From contig NZ_JBFAZX010000036.1 in NCBI RefSeq assembly GCF_040689395.1, positions 1-64,000 on the forward strand: 64,000 nucleotides of DNA. Direction: 5' to 3'. The position numbers were made by a program, and so were the translations under genes. Shown in pieces: positions 25,329 to 34,195 of this stretch. The notes under the pieces are model-generated. The model had not been told where the DNA came from. It made no database searches and saw only the letters and a program-made list of their open reading frames with translations. The DNA is from Dactylosporangium sp040689395 (GTDB lineage: Bacteria; Actinomycetota; Actinomycetes; Mycobacteriales; Micromonosporaceae). Within the stretch, counting starts at the first letter, position 1. The number at the start of each line of letters is the position of its first letter.

Positions 25329-25791
25329 CGAGGTGCTCCCGCAGTGCGGATTGGGCCCGGTGTAGCAGGGACTTGACGGTGCCCGGCCGGCAGTTCAGCG
25401 CGGCGGCGATGTCGGCCTCGGACAGGTCGAGGTAGTAGCGCAGAAAGACAGCCGCCCGATGCCGCGGACGCAGCTGGGCGAGGCCGGCGCGGACTGCGAT
25501 CGCGTCGGGCCCCAGCGACACGAGCGGTTCAGGCTCAGGCTGGCCGGCATGGCGGCGTTCCAGCCGACGACGACGCACCCAGGAGGTGCACCTGGACACG
25601 ACGGCGCGGCGCAGCCATGCGGTCGGTTCGCGTACGTCCGGGCGGTGCAGCAGCGCCAGGAACACCTCCTGCACGACGTCCTCCGCCGCCGGTACGCTGC
25701 CGGTCGTCACGCAGGCCAGCCGCACCATGGGGGCGAACTGCGCCGCGTAGAGCGCGTCGAAGTCGCCCCGAACGGCCGGTTCGGAAAGCAC
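25318..25791 (-). CDS. ECF RNA polymerase sigma factor (SigE-like group)
   Basis: A 157-residue sigma-70 factor. Region 2 is FDALYAAQFAPMVRLACVTT with EDVVQEVFLALL, and region 4 is LRPRHRAAVFLRYYLDLSEA with an HTH ending GTVKSLLHRAQSALR. The GTG at 25791 has AGGAAGTG upstream; the open frame extends further but is not protein-like there. It overlaps the propeller gene by 11 nt. Confidence 0.9.
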   Translation of the reverse strand: MLSEPAVRGDFDALYAAQFAPMVRLACVTTGSVPAAEDVVQEVFLALLHRPDVREPTAWLRRAVVSRCTSWVRRRRLERRHAGQPEPEPLVSLGPDAIAVRAGLAQLRPRHRAAVFLRYYLDLSEADIAAALNCRPGTVKSLLHRAQSALREHLDDH

Positions 25792-25898
25792 GGTCACTTC
25801 CTGCAGGCGCACAGCTGCCACGATCGGTTCCACCGGTATGCCGGTCAACTTCGACGAGGTGGCCGCAACACGCTGGGCGAGCGGCCTTTCCTCATCGG

Positions 25899-26228
25899 TC
25901 AGGCGGTGCGCCGCCCCTCGCACCAGGTGCCGGTGACGTTGATCTCGGCGATCCGGCGGGGATCGCTGGGCACCGGGTCGCGGTCGAGCTCGACGAGGTC
26001 CGCGGCCGCGCCGGCGCGCAGCACCCCCGCCTGCCCCGCCACTCCCAGCGCCGTGGCCGCTTCCCTGGTGTACGCCTCGATGGCCTGTTCGACGGTGAGG
26101 CCCTCCTCGCGGTGGACCACCGCGCCACCGGCGACGCGGCGGGTGACCGCGGCCTGGATGCCGACCAGCGGCGACAGCGTGCCGGCCGGATAGTCGCTAC
26201 CCATCGATACGTGTTGGATAGCTCGCAC
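25899..26228 (-). pseudogene. C-terminal fragment of a YtcJ-like amidohydrolase
   Basis: About 100 residues match the end of amidohydrolase family 3 enzymes: GSDYPAGTLSPLVGIQAAV, the helix LTVEQAIEAYTREAA and the closing GVLRAGAAADLVELDRDP. The N-terminal metal-binding HXH region and most of the TIM barrel are missing, and no upstream continuation is visible. Confidence 0.75.
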
Positions 26229-26317
26229 GGCGCCGAATGCACGATCTGATCACGCGCGCGGCGTAGCGTCGGCCGCGGAGGGTTCACCGCCGCGGCCGGC
26301 ATCGCACGGCGGACAGA

Positions 26318-26704
26318 TCACCTCGGATCGCGTCGCAGCGGGTGGTCGGCGGGGACCTCGACGAGCACGATACGCACGCCGTCCGGGTCCTCGATCCACA
26401 TCTCGACCAGCCCCCACGGCTCCGTCCGGGGTTCGCGTGTGACCGTCACCCCCGCCGCCACAAGACGTTCGTGCTCGGCCCGTACGTCGCGGACCTGCAG
26501 CCAGATCCGCAGCGGTCCTGCCGTCTCGTCGTGGGATGTGCCTGACACCTCGAGCAGTCCCTGGCCGAGGAAGAAGACCAGCCCCGGATACTCGGGCGGC
26601 CCGAACTCGCGGTACACCGCCAGTCCGAGGATGTCCCGGTAGAAACCGTGGCTGCGTTGCGGGTCGGACGGGCGCAACAGGATGCGGCTACTGAGTACCT
26701 CCAT
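26318..26704 (-). CDS. VOC-family (glyoxalase/bleomycin-resistance) protein
   Basis: A 128-residue protein of two beta-alpha-beta-beta-beta modules: RILLRPSDPQRSHGFYRDIL at the start and RIWLQVRDVRAEHERL followed by the closing EDPDGVRIVLVEVP. The family binds a metal and acts on glyoxalase-type substrates, antibiotics or dioxygenase substrates; which applies here is not clear. Confidence 0.88.
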   Translation of the reverse strand: MEVLSSRILLRPSDPQRSHGFYRDILGLAVYREFGPPEYPGLVFFLGQGLLEVSGTSHDETAGPLRIWLQVRDVRAEHERLVAAGVTVTREPRTEPWGLVEMWIEDPDGVRIVLVEVPADHPLRRDPR

Positions 26705-26770
26705 GACTCGATCATGCCCCCTGCGACGCGCGGACGGTCAGCGGGTGTCGCGCCTCTCTACCATGTTCAT

Positions 26771-27454
26771 ATGCGGCGATGGATGCTTGGCGTCCCTGGG
26801 GTGCTCGCGCTCGGTGCGGGCGGATGGAAGGCCGTGACGAGTGAGAGCGGGACCGCTGGTGGCTTCCTCGTTGTCGCAGGGGTGCTGCTGCTCATCGCCC
26901 CATTCGTGATCGACCGGATCGAGCGTGTATCGGTCAGCGGTACCGGCTTCGAACTCGGCCTTTCTCGTGAGGTCGCCGAGCAGGGGGCGCCGAAGACCGC
27001 GGCCATCATCGACCGCAGTGCTCTCGCGCAGCTCACCGAGGCGTACGGGGTGCTCCGGGAGGTCCTGCCGGACCCTACGTACACCGATGCGCGTGCGTAT
27101 GTGCAGGACGTGCTGCTCCGGCGAGCGGGCACGATCTCGCAACGGGAGAAGTTCGACGCCGACGAGATCCGCTCGCTGTTCGCGAACGGGACGCCGGTCA
27201 TGCGGGTCATGGTGCTGGGACTGATGGGTGGCGACCCGTCCCTGGCGGATGCGGCGTCTCTCGCCCAGGCGATTTCGAAGCCCGCCACCCACACGGAGCA
27301 ATACGAGGCGCTCAAACTCGCCGATCGGCTCTGGAAGCGATTCACCGGGCCCGAACAGGCGATGATCCGGTCCGCGGCCCATGAAGCGCCGGTGTCGACG
27401 AAGGGCAACCGCTACGCGATCGTGCAGAAGATCCTGGCGAAGCCCGCCGGCTGA
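26771..27454 (+). CDS. Membrane-anchored hypothetical protein
   Basis: A 227-residue protein with two close N-terminal transmembrane segments (LGVPGVLALGAGGW and GGFLVVAGVLLLIAPFVI) and a cytoplasmic helical domain of about 170 residues (ALAQLTEAYGVLREVLPDP through QAMIRSAAHEAPVS). I do not recognise the family. The ATG at 26771 was chosen because the hydrophobic segment begins there. It ends at a bidirectional terminator shared with the NHL gene. Confidence 0.65.
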   Translation: MRRWMLGVPGVLALGAGGWKAVTSESGTAGGFLVVAGVLLLIAPFVIDRIERVSVSGTGFELGLSREVAEQGAPKTAAIIDRSALAQLTEAYGVLREVLPDPTYTDARAYVQDVLLRRAGTISQREKFDADEIRSLFANGTPVMRVMVLGLMGGDPSLADAASLAQAISKPATHTEQYEALKLADRLWKRFTGPEQAMIRSAAHEAPVSTKGNRYAIVQKILAKPAG

Positions 27455-27496
27455 CCAGCGCTGAACGCGGCCACCGCCGACATCGGCTGCCGGCCG

Positions 27497-27536
27497 GCGC
27501 GTGCGCACCGGCCACAAGTGGTCGGTGCGCACGCGC
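27497..27536. terminator. Bidirectional terminator
   Basis: A perfect 14-bp stem (GCGCGTGCGCACCG) continues with near-complete pairing to a short loop between two convergent genes. Confidence 0.85.
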
Positions 27537-27554
27537 GACAGTGGCGCCCGCGAC

Positions 27555-28679
27555 TCAGTGGAGCAGCCTGAGCTCGTTGTTGGTGTCGTCGACGAAGTAG
27601 ACGCCGTGGTTGTCCGGTGCGACGGCGAGCCCGAACAGGGCGCCCGCGCCGAGGTCGTCGAGGGTGCGGAACGCGACCTGCGCCCCCTGGTGCGGGTTGG
27701 TCTCGACGATGTTTCCGTCGCCGCCGTTGACGGTGAGCACGTTGCCGTTGGGCGCGATCGCGAGCCCGAGCGGGCCGTTCAGGTGCCCGCCCTGGGTGAC
27801 GGTGCGGCCGGTACCCGCGCTCGTCTTGCGCACGATCGCGTTCGGGATGGCGGCGATGCGGCTGGCGACGGTGTCGGCGACGTACAGCGTGCCGTCCCAG
27901 CCCAGGCCGACCCCGGTCGGGCCGATGATCAACGCGTCCGGGTCGGTCTGCTCCGTGAAACCTGAGGCGATGGTCGTGGTCTTGCGCAGGACCGGCGGCT
28001 TGTCGCCCTCGATCTTCAGCTCGAGCCGCAGCACGGTTCCCTGGTCGGTGGTGGCGGGCTGGCCCCCGACGATCCCGTTGAGGACGTTCGTGACGAACAG
28101 ATCGACCGATCCCCCGAAGTCGGCCGCGGTCATGTCCCACGGGCCGTTGATGCCGTTGCCGGAGAACGTCTCGCGGACCCTGCCCTTGCTGTCGAGAACG
28201 ATCAGGCAGCCGGGCTGAGCCGTCGCGGAGCTGCCGTCCGCCGTCGGCAGGCTGCCCACGATCACCCAGCCGGTACGCAGGACCACGAGTGCGGTGGTCA
28301 GCCCGACACCACCCGGGCACGCGCCCGGCAGCTTGGCGGCGTCGATCTGGGCGAACAGGCGGACGTTGCCGTCGCGGCTGATCTGCACGATCGTTGTGCC
28401 AGTACCTTGCTTGTTGTTGGCGTTGTTGAAGTTGCTGACGAGAACGTCGCCCTTGCGCAGCTTGTCCTTGCTGCGCGGGATCACCGCGACGCCGTAGGGG
28501 TTGACGTCCCCATTGGCCGGCACGGTCGACGCGATGACGTCGACCTTGTGGAACTGGTTGATGAACGGTTTCCCGAAGAACCCTTCGCCGGTCGAGTGAG
28601 CACTGGCGCTCGGGGCGAACGCTCCGACCGCCAGTGCGGTCACTGCCGCGCAAATGCCGGCCTTTGCTGTGAACCTCAC
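27555..28679 (-). CDS. Secreted NHL-repeat/six-bladed beta-propeller protein
   Basis: A 374-residue secreted protein: signal peptide VRFTAKAGICAAVTALAVGA ending ASA-HS, then NHL-like blades such as GPWDMTAADF, VGLGWDGTLYVADTVASRI, LGLAIAPNGNVLTVNGGDG and FGLAVAPDNHGVYFVDD. Related proteins bind sugars or act as lactonase-like propellers; no catalytic site is evident. The GTG start has GGAAGG upstream, and the signal peptide fixes the start. Confidence 0.85.
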   Translation of the reverse strand: MRFTAKAGICAAVTALAVGAFAPSASAHSTGEGFFGKPFINQFHKVDVIASTVPANGDVNPYGVAVIPRSKDKLRKGDVLVSNFNNANNKQGTGTTIVQISRDGNVRLFAQIDAAKLPGACPGGVGLTTALVVLRTGWVIVGSLPTADGSSATAQPGCLIVLDSKGRVRETFSGNGINGPWDMTAADFGGSVDLFVTNVLNGIVGGQPATTDQGTVLRLELKIEGDKPPVLRKTTTIASGFTEQTDPDALIIGPTGVGLGWDGTLYVADTVASRIAAIPNAIVRKTSAGTGRTVTQGGHLNGPLGLAIAPNGNVLTVNGGDGNIVETNPHQGAQVAFRTLDDLGAGALFGLAVAPDNHGVYFVDDTNNELRLLH

Positions 28680-28920
28680 GACTTGTGTTTGCCTTCCTAC
28701 GCTCGTGGACCAGATGAGCGCCCGCCTCCGCCGCGTTTTCGCCTTGTCGTTGCCGGCGTTTCGCGGGTCGCGGTGCCGTGGGCTTCCCGGATTCCTCCGG
28801 GGGAAACCACACAATCCAGAGCGTGGATGCGAAATCAGTGGATAGAGAGGCAAATATACCGGATATTTAATTTGTATGGTTTTAGTCTCATTCGACGCCG
28901 GCTAAGCCCGCCGGATCGGA
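28680..28920 (-). other. Structured leader region of the NHL gene
   Basis: An AT-rich promoter-like patch at 28853-28890 (with TATATT on the minus strand) is followed by about 170 bases of untranslated DNA. It includes a CCCGGA-TTCC-TCCGGG hairpin. I could not match it to a known riboswitch. Confidence 0.35.
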
Positions 28921-30255
28921 CTATGCGGCGGGGGTCGGGAGGGCGCCGGTCGCGGCGCGGGCGGCGGCGTCGGCCAGGGCCGGGATCGCGGGCAGGTCCA
29001 GGGCCGACACCGTGATGCGGACGGCCGGCGGGGTGGCGATCCGGTACAGCGCGCCCGGCGCCACCGCGTAGCCGGACTCGCGCAGCCGCGCCACCGCGGT
29101 GGTCTCGTCGGGGACCGAGAGCCAGGTGTTGATGCCCGTCCGGCCGGTCACCGTGAGGCCGCGCTCGCGCAGGGCGGCGACCAGGGCCGTGCGGCGGGCC
29201 TCGTACTCGGCGCGGGCGGCGGCGACCGTCGCGGCCGCCGCCGGGTCGGACCACAGTGCGGCCACGACGCGCTGCAGGACGGTGGAGACCCAGCCGGTGC
29301 CGAGGCGCTGGCGGCCGGTCACGCGGCCAATGCTCGTGGCGTCGCCGGCGAGCACGGCCAGGCGCAGGTCCGGGCCGTACGGCTTGCTCACCGAGCGGAC
29401 GAAGCCCCACGCCTGCGTGGCGCCGGCCAGGGGGTGCAGGGGCTCGACGGAGAGCTCGGCGGCGTGGTCGTCCTCGATGACCAGGACGTCCGGGTGGGCG
29501 CCCAGCACGGCGCGCAGGTCGGCGGCCCGCGCGGCGGTGACGCTCGCGCCGGTGGGGTTGTGAGCGCGGCTGGTCACCACCGCGGCGCGGGCGCCGGCGC
29601 GCAAGACGTCGGCCAGGCGCTGCGGGTCGGGGCCGGACTCGTCGACGGGGACCGGCACCGGGCGCAGGCCCAGCGCGGCCACCAGGTCGAGCAGGTTGGC
29701 CCAGCCCGGATCCTCGACCGCGACCCGGTCGCCGGGCAGCAGGTGGGCGCCCAGGAGCCGCTCGATGCCGTCCAGTGCGCCGCCGACGACGGCCAGCTCG
29801 GTCGCGTCGACGCCGTCGCGGGCCAGGATCTCCCGGGCGGCGGCGCGCAGCGGCGGGTAGCCGGCGCCGGTGGCGTAGCCGGTGGGCACGACCTCGGCGG
29901 CGGCCCGGGCCAGGGCGGGGCCGAGGTCGGGCAGCAGCCGCGGGTCGGGGCCGCCGGAGGCGAGGTCGAGCGCGCCCTCGGGCACCTCCAGGCGGAACTG
30001 GCCGCGGGCGGGGGCGACCGCCGGGCGCGGGCGGACGCGGGTGCCCTGCCGGCCCGCGGACTCGGCGATCCCCCGCTGACGCAGCGCCTGATACGCGGCG
30101 GCGACCGTGGCGGGGCTGACCCCGAGCTGCGCGGCGGCAGCGCGGATCGGTGGCAGCGCGGCGCCGGTGGGCAGCGCGCCGCAGCGCACGCCGGCCTCCA
30201 CGGCGGCGGAGATCTCGCCGGCCGTACGCCCCGCCAGAACGAAGGGTCCGGTCAC
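28921..30255 (-). CDS. MocR-type (GntR/aminotransferase) regulator
   Basis: A 444-residue fusion of an N-terminal GntR winged helix (PIRAAAAQLGVSPATVAAAY, about residues 35-70) with a fold-type I aminotransferase domain. The PLP lysine is in SVSKPYGPDLR and the NPTG motif in SRAHNPTGASV. MocR proteins sense PLP or amine substrates and control nearby metabolic genes; the target is not clear here. It is divergent from the GH16 gene. Start GTG. Confidence 0.92.
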   Translation of the reverse strand: MTGPFVLAGRTAGEISAAVEAGVRCGALPTGAALPPIRAAAAQLGVSPATVAAAYQALRQRGIAESAGRQGTRVRPRPAVAPARGQFRLEVPEGALDLASGGPDPRLLPDLGPALARAAAEVVPTGYATGAGYPPLRAAAREILARDGVDATELAVVGGALDGIERLLGAHLLPGDRVAVEDPGWANLLDLVAALGLRPVPVPVDESGPDPQRLADVLRAGARAAVVTSRAHNPTGASVTAARAADLRAVLGAHPDVLVIEDDHAAELSVEPLHPLAGATQAWGFVRSVSKPYGPDLRLAVLAGDATSIGRVTGRQRLGTGWVSTVLQRVVAALWSDPAAAATVAAARAEYEARRTALVAALRERGLTVTGRTGINTWLSVPDETTAVARLRESGYAVAPGALYRIATPPAVRITVSALDLPAIPALADAAARAATGALPTPAA

Positions 30256-30323
30256 GAAACGAGCCTATGGCAACGCGATGGCAACGTCTTGACACAGGTG
30301 CGACGCACTGGCAACCATCGATG

Positions 30324-30337
30324 AGAGAGCGCTCTCT
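30324..30337. promoter_or_regulatory. LacI/CebR-type operator upstream of the GH16 gene
   Basis: AGAGAGCGCTCTCT is a perfect 14-bp palindrome with the central GAGCGCTC shared with CebR-type operators (GGGAGCGCTCCC). It lies 50 bases upstream of the glucanase start, so sugar-responsive repression is likely. Confidence 0.75.
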
Positions 30338-30386
30338 TAACCGAACACTCCGCCAAGTGTCGCAAAAGCGCTGAAGGTGAGGCATC

Positions 30387-32378
30387 GTGTCCACCGCTAG
30401 ATCTCTGTCCGCGCTCACCCTGATCGCCGGGTGCCTGGTCGGCGTCGCATCCGCCGTGACGGTCGCCGCCCCGGCCGCCTTCGCCGAGACGGTACCGCCT
30501 GCCCCGCCCGGCTGGACCACCGTCTTCGGCGACGACTTCGCCGGCGCCGCCGGTGCCCCGCCGTCGTCGGACAACTGGTTCTACGACATCGGCACCGGCT
30601 TCGGTACCGGCGAGAAGGAGCACACCACCAACTCGACGCAGAACGTGTACCTCGACGGCAGCGGCCACCTGGTGCTCAAGGCCATCAACAGCGGCGGCAC
30701 CTGGACGTCGGGCCGCATCGAGAGCACCCGGTCGGACTTCCAGGCGCCCCCGGGCGGCAAGCTGCAGATGACGGCGTCGATCCGCCAGCCGAACCCGGCC
30801 AACGGGCTGGGCTACTGGCCCGCCTTCTGGGCCCTCGGCGCGCCGATGCGCGTCGGCGGCGGCTGGCCGCAGTCCGGCGAGATCGACATGATGGAGAACG
30901 TCAACGCCCTCGACGAGGCCTCGCAGACGCTGCACCACGGGGCGGGCAGCCAGGGGCACGGGCTGATCCCCTGCCCGGCGGCCGGGTCCACCTGCCAGAC
31001 GGGATACCACACCTACTCCGTCATCATCGACCGCACGAACACCAGCGCCGAGTCGCTGCAGTTCCTCATGGACGGCGTGGTGGAAAGCACGATCACCCAG
31101 GCGCAGGTCGGCACCGCGGCCTGGCAGCAGGCGATCGACCACGGCTTCTTCATCATCTTCGACCTCGCCATCGGCGGGAACTACCCGGACGGCATCGCCG
31201 GCTCCACGACGCCGACCGCGGCCACCACGTCCGGCGGCTCGATGAGCGTGGCGTACGTGGCCGTCTACGAGCAGGGCGGCAACTCCACGCCCACGGCCAC
31301 GCCGACCGCGACCGGTCAGGTGAAGGGCGTCAACGGCCTGTGCCTGACCAACCAGAACTCGCTGAACGTCGCGGGCAACCCGATGGGCGTCGCGGCCTGC
31401 AACGCTGCCGCCGGCCAGCAGTGGACGACGTACTCCGACAACACCGTCAGGGTGCAGGGCGGCTGCCTCGACGTCGTGTCGGCGGGGAAGACCAGCGGTA
31501 CCAACGTGGACTGGTATCCCTGCAACGCGAGCAATGCGCAGGGATGGACGCGCCAGGCCAACGGCACGCTCGTGAACCCCAACTCCGGGCTGTGCCTGTC
31601 CGACCCGGGCGGCAACACCACCGCGCGGCTGGTCATCGAGACGTGCAACGGCTCGGCGCAGCAGCAGTGGGCGACGCCGGACGGCAGCGCCCCCGGCAAC
31701 ACCGTGACCGTCGCCAACCCCGGCGACCAGACCCACGCCGTCGGCAACGCGGTCAACCTCCCGATCACCGCCACCGACTCGGCGGCCGGCCAGACGCTCA
31801 GCTACGCCGCCACCGGCCTGCCGCCGGGCCTGTCGATCAACGCGTCCACCGGCGTGATCAGCGGCGGCCCGAACGCGCCCGGCACATACGCGGTGACCGT
31901 CACCGCGGCCGACACCACCGGCGCGGCCGGGAGCGCCGCCTTCACCTGGACGGTCAACCCGGGCCAAGGCCCCGCCTGCGGCACCGCCAACGCAGCGCTG
32001 AACCGCCCGGTGTCCGCCTCGTCGCAGCAGAACGTCGCGTTCCCGCCGGCAAGCGCGGTTGACGGCAACACCGGCACCCGCTGGTCCAGCGGCTTCAGCG
32101 ACCCGCAGTGGATCACCATCGACCTCGGCGCCACGCAGAACGTCTGCCGGGTCGTGCTCAACTGGGAGGCCGCCTACGCCAAGGCGTTCCAGGTGCAGAC
32201 GTCCACCGACGGCACCACCTGGACCACGATCTACAACACCACGACGGGCACCGGCGGCGTACAGACCCTCGACGTCTCCGGCAGCGGCCGCTACATCCGC
32301 ATGTACGGCACCCAGCGCGCCACCCAGTACGGCTACTCGCTGTGGGAGTTCCAGGTGTACTCCCGCTTCACCGCCTAG
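30387..32378 (+). CDS. Secreted GH16 beta-glucanase with ricin, Ig-like and F5/8C domains
   Basis: A 663-residue extracellular enzyme. Residues 1-33 are a signal peptide. The GH16 domain (about 40-300) has the catalytic ExDxxE signature in SGEIDMMENV near residue 165, as in beta-1,3-glucanases and related endohydrolases. A Thr/Pro linker leads to a ricin-type CBM13 module (about 312-440, QW motifs AAGQQWTTYS and QQQWATP), a putative Ig/cadherin-like domain (450-540, ATGLPPGLSINASTGVISG) and a C-terminal F5/8-type (CBM32-like) domain (545-663, AVDGNTGTRWSSGFSDPQW). The GTG start has GAAGGTGAG upstream. It is probably induced by glucan breakdown products through the operator at 30324. Confidence 0.93.
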   Translation: MSTARSLSALTLIAGCLVGVASAVTVAAPAAFAETVPPAPPGWTTVFGDDFAGAAGAPPSSDNWFYDIGTGFGTGEKEHTTNSTQNVYLDGSGHLVLKAINSGGTWTSGRIESTRSDFQAPPGGKLQMTASIRQPNPANGLGYWPAFWALGAPMRVGGGWPQSGEIDMMENVNALDEASQTLHHGAGSQGHGLIPCPAAGSTCQTGYHTYSVIIDRTNTSAESLQFLMDGVVESTITQAQVGTAAWQQAIDHGFFIIFDLAIGGNYPDGIAGSTTPTAATTSGGSMSVAYVAVYEQGGNSTPTATPTATGQVKGVNGLCLTNQNSLNVAGNPMGVAACNAAAGQQWTTYSDNTVRVQGGCLDVVSAGKTSGTNVDWYPCNASNAQGWTRQANGTLVNPNSGLCLSDPGGNTTARLVIETCNGSAQQQWATPDGSAPGNTVTVANPGDQTHAVGNAVNLPITATDSAAGQTLSYAATGLPPGLSINASTGVISGGPNAPGTYAVTVTAADTTGAAGSAAFTWTVNPGQGPACGTANAALNRPVSASSQQNVAFPPASAVDGNTGTRWSSGFSDPQWITIDLGATQNVCRVVLNWEAAYAKAFQVQTSTDGTTWTTIYNTTTGTGGVQTLDVSGSGRYIRMYGTQRATQYGYSLWEFQVYSRFTA

Positions 32379-32384
32379 CCCGCG

Positions 32385-32429
32385 GACGCGCCCGGGCGTA
32401 CGAGACCGATCTCGTACGCCCGGCGCGTC
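32385..32429. terminator. Bidirectional terminator between GH16 and surE
   Basis: A roughly 20-bp stem with one bulge; the inner arms GGGCGTACGAG and CTCGTACGCCC pair around ACCGAT. It overlaps the surE stop codon. Confidence 0.88.
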
Positions 32430-33237
32430 AGTCGGTCGGGGGTGTGACGGACGGGTCCTCGGTGAGTGGGCGGATCGCGGTCAGGGTGGCGTAGCCCTCG
32501 GCCAGCAGGGCCAGGTCGGTGCCGGGCGGGTGCTCGTCCTCGCGCACCGCGACCGTGATGCGCGCGAAGTCGTGGCCGGCCTCGGCCAGCGTCATCTGGA
32601 CCTGGCCGAACGGGGCCGGCGTCGCGCGGCGTACGCCCGGGATCCGCGGCAGCGGGCGGTCGGGGACGTTGAGGTTGAGCACCGTGCCGGGCGGGGCCTG
32701 CGAGAGCCACGGCAGCAGGCGTGCGGCCAGGGTGCTGGCGCTGTCCCAGTGCAGCGCGTCGTCGGCCGGATCGCCGGACGCGGAGAGTGCGGCGTCGCTG
32801 TCGGCGCCCGTCGCGGACAGCGCGGTGAAGATGTCCAGCGAGACCGCCAGCGCGCGCAGGCCCTCGTTCGCGGCGGCCAGGGCGGCGCCGACGGTGCCCG
32901 AGTGCAGGATCGCGTGGCCGGCGTTCGCGCCGCGGTTGATGCCGGACAGCAGCGCGTCGGGGGCGGGGCCGAAGGCGCCGATCGCGGCCAGCACGGCGAT
33001 GTACGCGGGCGACGCCGCCACCGAGTAGGCGGGCACGCCGGGCAGGCCGTCGAGCTCGACCGCCTCCAGCAGCAGGCGGCCGGCGTCGGTGACCGCGGTC
33101 AGCGCGGTGCCCGAGCCGCTGGCCTCGCGATGCGGGGCGGCGACGACCACGTCGTGGCCGTGGTCGCGGGCGGAGTGGGCCAGCGCGCGGAGGCCGGGCG
33201 CGGCGATCCCGTCGTCGTTGGTGATCAGCACTCGCAC
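32428..33237 (-). CDS. surE: 5'/3'-nucleotidase SurE
   Basis: Metal-dependent nucleoside monophosphatase. The 269-residue protein starts VRVLITNDDGIAAPGLRAL with the metal-binding ND-D motif, and continues with VAAPHREASGSGTALT and the SGINRGANAGHAILHSGTVG active-site segment; all are SurE signatures. The GTG at 33237 places the motif at the normal N-terminal position; the frame remains open into the neighbouring 38-bp repeat. Its former divergent neighbour, a thiamine-binding gene, is now 4.7 kb away. Confidence 0.93.
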   Translation of the reverse strand: MRVLITNDDGIAAPGLRALAHSARDHGHDVVVAAPHREASGSGTALTAVTDAGRLLLEAVELDGLPGVPAYSVAASPAYIAVLAAIGAFGPAPDALLSGINRGANAGHAILHSGTVGAALAAANEGLRALAVSLDIFTALSATGADSDAALSASGDPADDALHWDSASTLAARLLPWLSQAPPGTVLNLNVPDRPLPRIPGVRRATPAPFGQVQMTLAEAGHDFARITVAVREDEHPPGTDLALLAEGYATLTAIRPLTEDPSVTPPTD

Positions 33238-33246
33238 GCTGAAGAG

Positions 33247-33284
33247 GTTAGCGTTCGTGGCATGTCTGTACTTGTCGCGTTCAG
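33247..33284 (+). repeat. 38-bp direct repeat, left copy
   Basis: Identical to 37946-37983. It includes ATGTCTGTACTTGTCGCGTT, the start codon and first codons of the thiamine-binding gene, followed here by unrelated DNA. It marks the left boundary of an inserted segment. Confidence 0.9.
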
Positions 33285-33391
33285 GCATCTGTTGATCTTC
33301 GTTGGGGCTCGTCGGGTGGGTGGGCGTACTGATGGCCCGACGCGCTGGTCGGGGTCCTCCGGGCGGTGTGTGGTGGATGGTGGTACTGGGG

Positions 33392-34069
33392 TCAGCCGAT
33401 CGGGCGTAGCAGCGCGGTGAGGCGGGTGAACGCGGTGGCTAGATCCGTTGCCCAGGGCCAGGTTCCGGCGATCCGGAGTCGGGTTTGGCGGGCGGTGCGG
33501 GTGAGGCGGGTGGCGACGCGCAGGAGCCGGTAGCGCGGTTTCTTGGGTTCGGCAACAGCCAGCTCGCCGTCCAGGAGTAGATGCTGGGTCCAGGCGAGGA
33601 GGTCGATACCGGTCAGAGCGAGTTCCCAGATCCAGGACCAGACCAGGGATTGGCAGTCCTGCCGCCGTCGACTCGGGCACACCCGTGCCGGTCTCGGCCG
33701 CCTGCGCCCAGGCCAGTTCCCGTGCCCGGGCCCTGGCGTCACGCAGACGGGCCAGCCCGACTCGCCCACATTGGACAGCACCCGCCACACGGTCGGGTCC
33801 GACGCCACCGCACCGAACAGGTCCGGCTCATTGCGCAGCACCGCAAGGTCGGAGATCGTCGCACCGCCATCGGCGAGCAGCACCGCCAGATCGACCGCGA
33901 CCCGGCCCGGGTCATGACCGGCATCCCGCACCCGTAACCCCGCGTCGCTGAACCCGGGGGTCAACCCGGTCGCATCGGCCAAGTCCGCCAACAGCCGGGC
34001 ACCAGCATGCCCGACGACACCCCGGCCGTCAGCGCTGACAACGATCTTTGGACATAACGCGGTAACCAT
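33392..34069 (-). pseudogene. IS1380-family transposase remnant
   Basis: The N-terminal part (MVTALCPKIVVSADGRGVVG, then LLADLADATGLTPGFSDAG and DLAVLLADGGATISDLAVLR) and the C-terminal part (LLRVATRLTRTARQTRLRIA) match IS1380-type transposases. After VWRVLSNVG the frame shifts, and the central catalytic region is deleted, leaving about 225 codons of a usual 450 or so. A CTGATCTGGGAAGATAGGAC segment upstream (34110-34145) may be part of the IS end. Confidence 0.75.
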
Positions 34070-34195
34070 TCATCGTGAGAGTGCCCCCTGCAGCAGGATC
34101 GATAAGGCCCTAGACAAGTCCTATCTTCCCAGATCAGAGGGCACTTTCGCGTTCCCCGGCGCCCAGCCCGCGACATCCCTAATGAAGGCGTGAGG

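Noticed and set aside
28680..28850. A possible riboswitch in the NHL gene leader
   Set aside because: One small hairpin is visible, but I could not match the conserved core of any known class (c-di-AMP, c-di-GMP, cobalamin).
33285..33391. A terminal inverted repeat for the IS1380 remnant at the left boundary of the insertion
   Set aside because: No sequence here is complementary to the candidate IS end at 34110-34145, so the remnant does not define the insertion ends.
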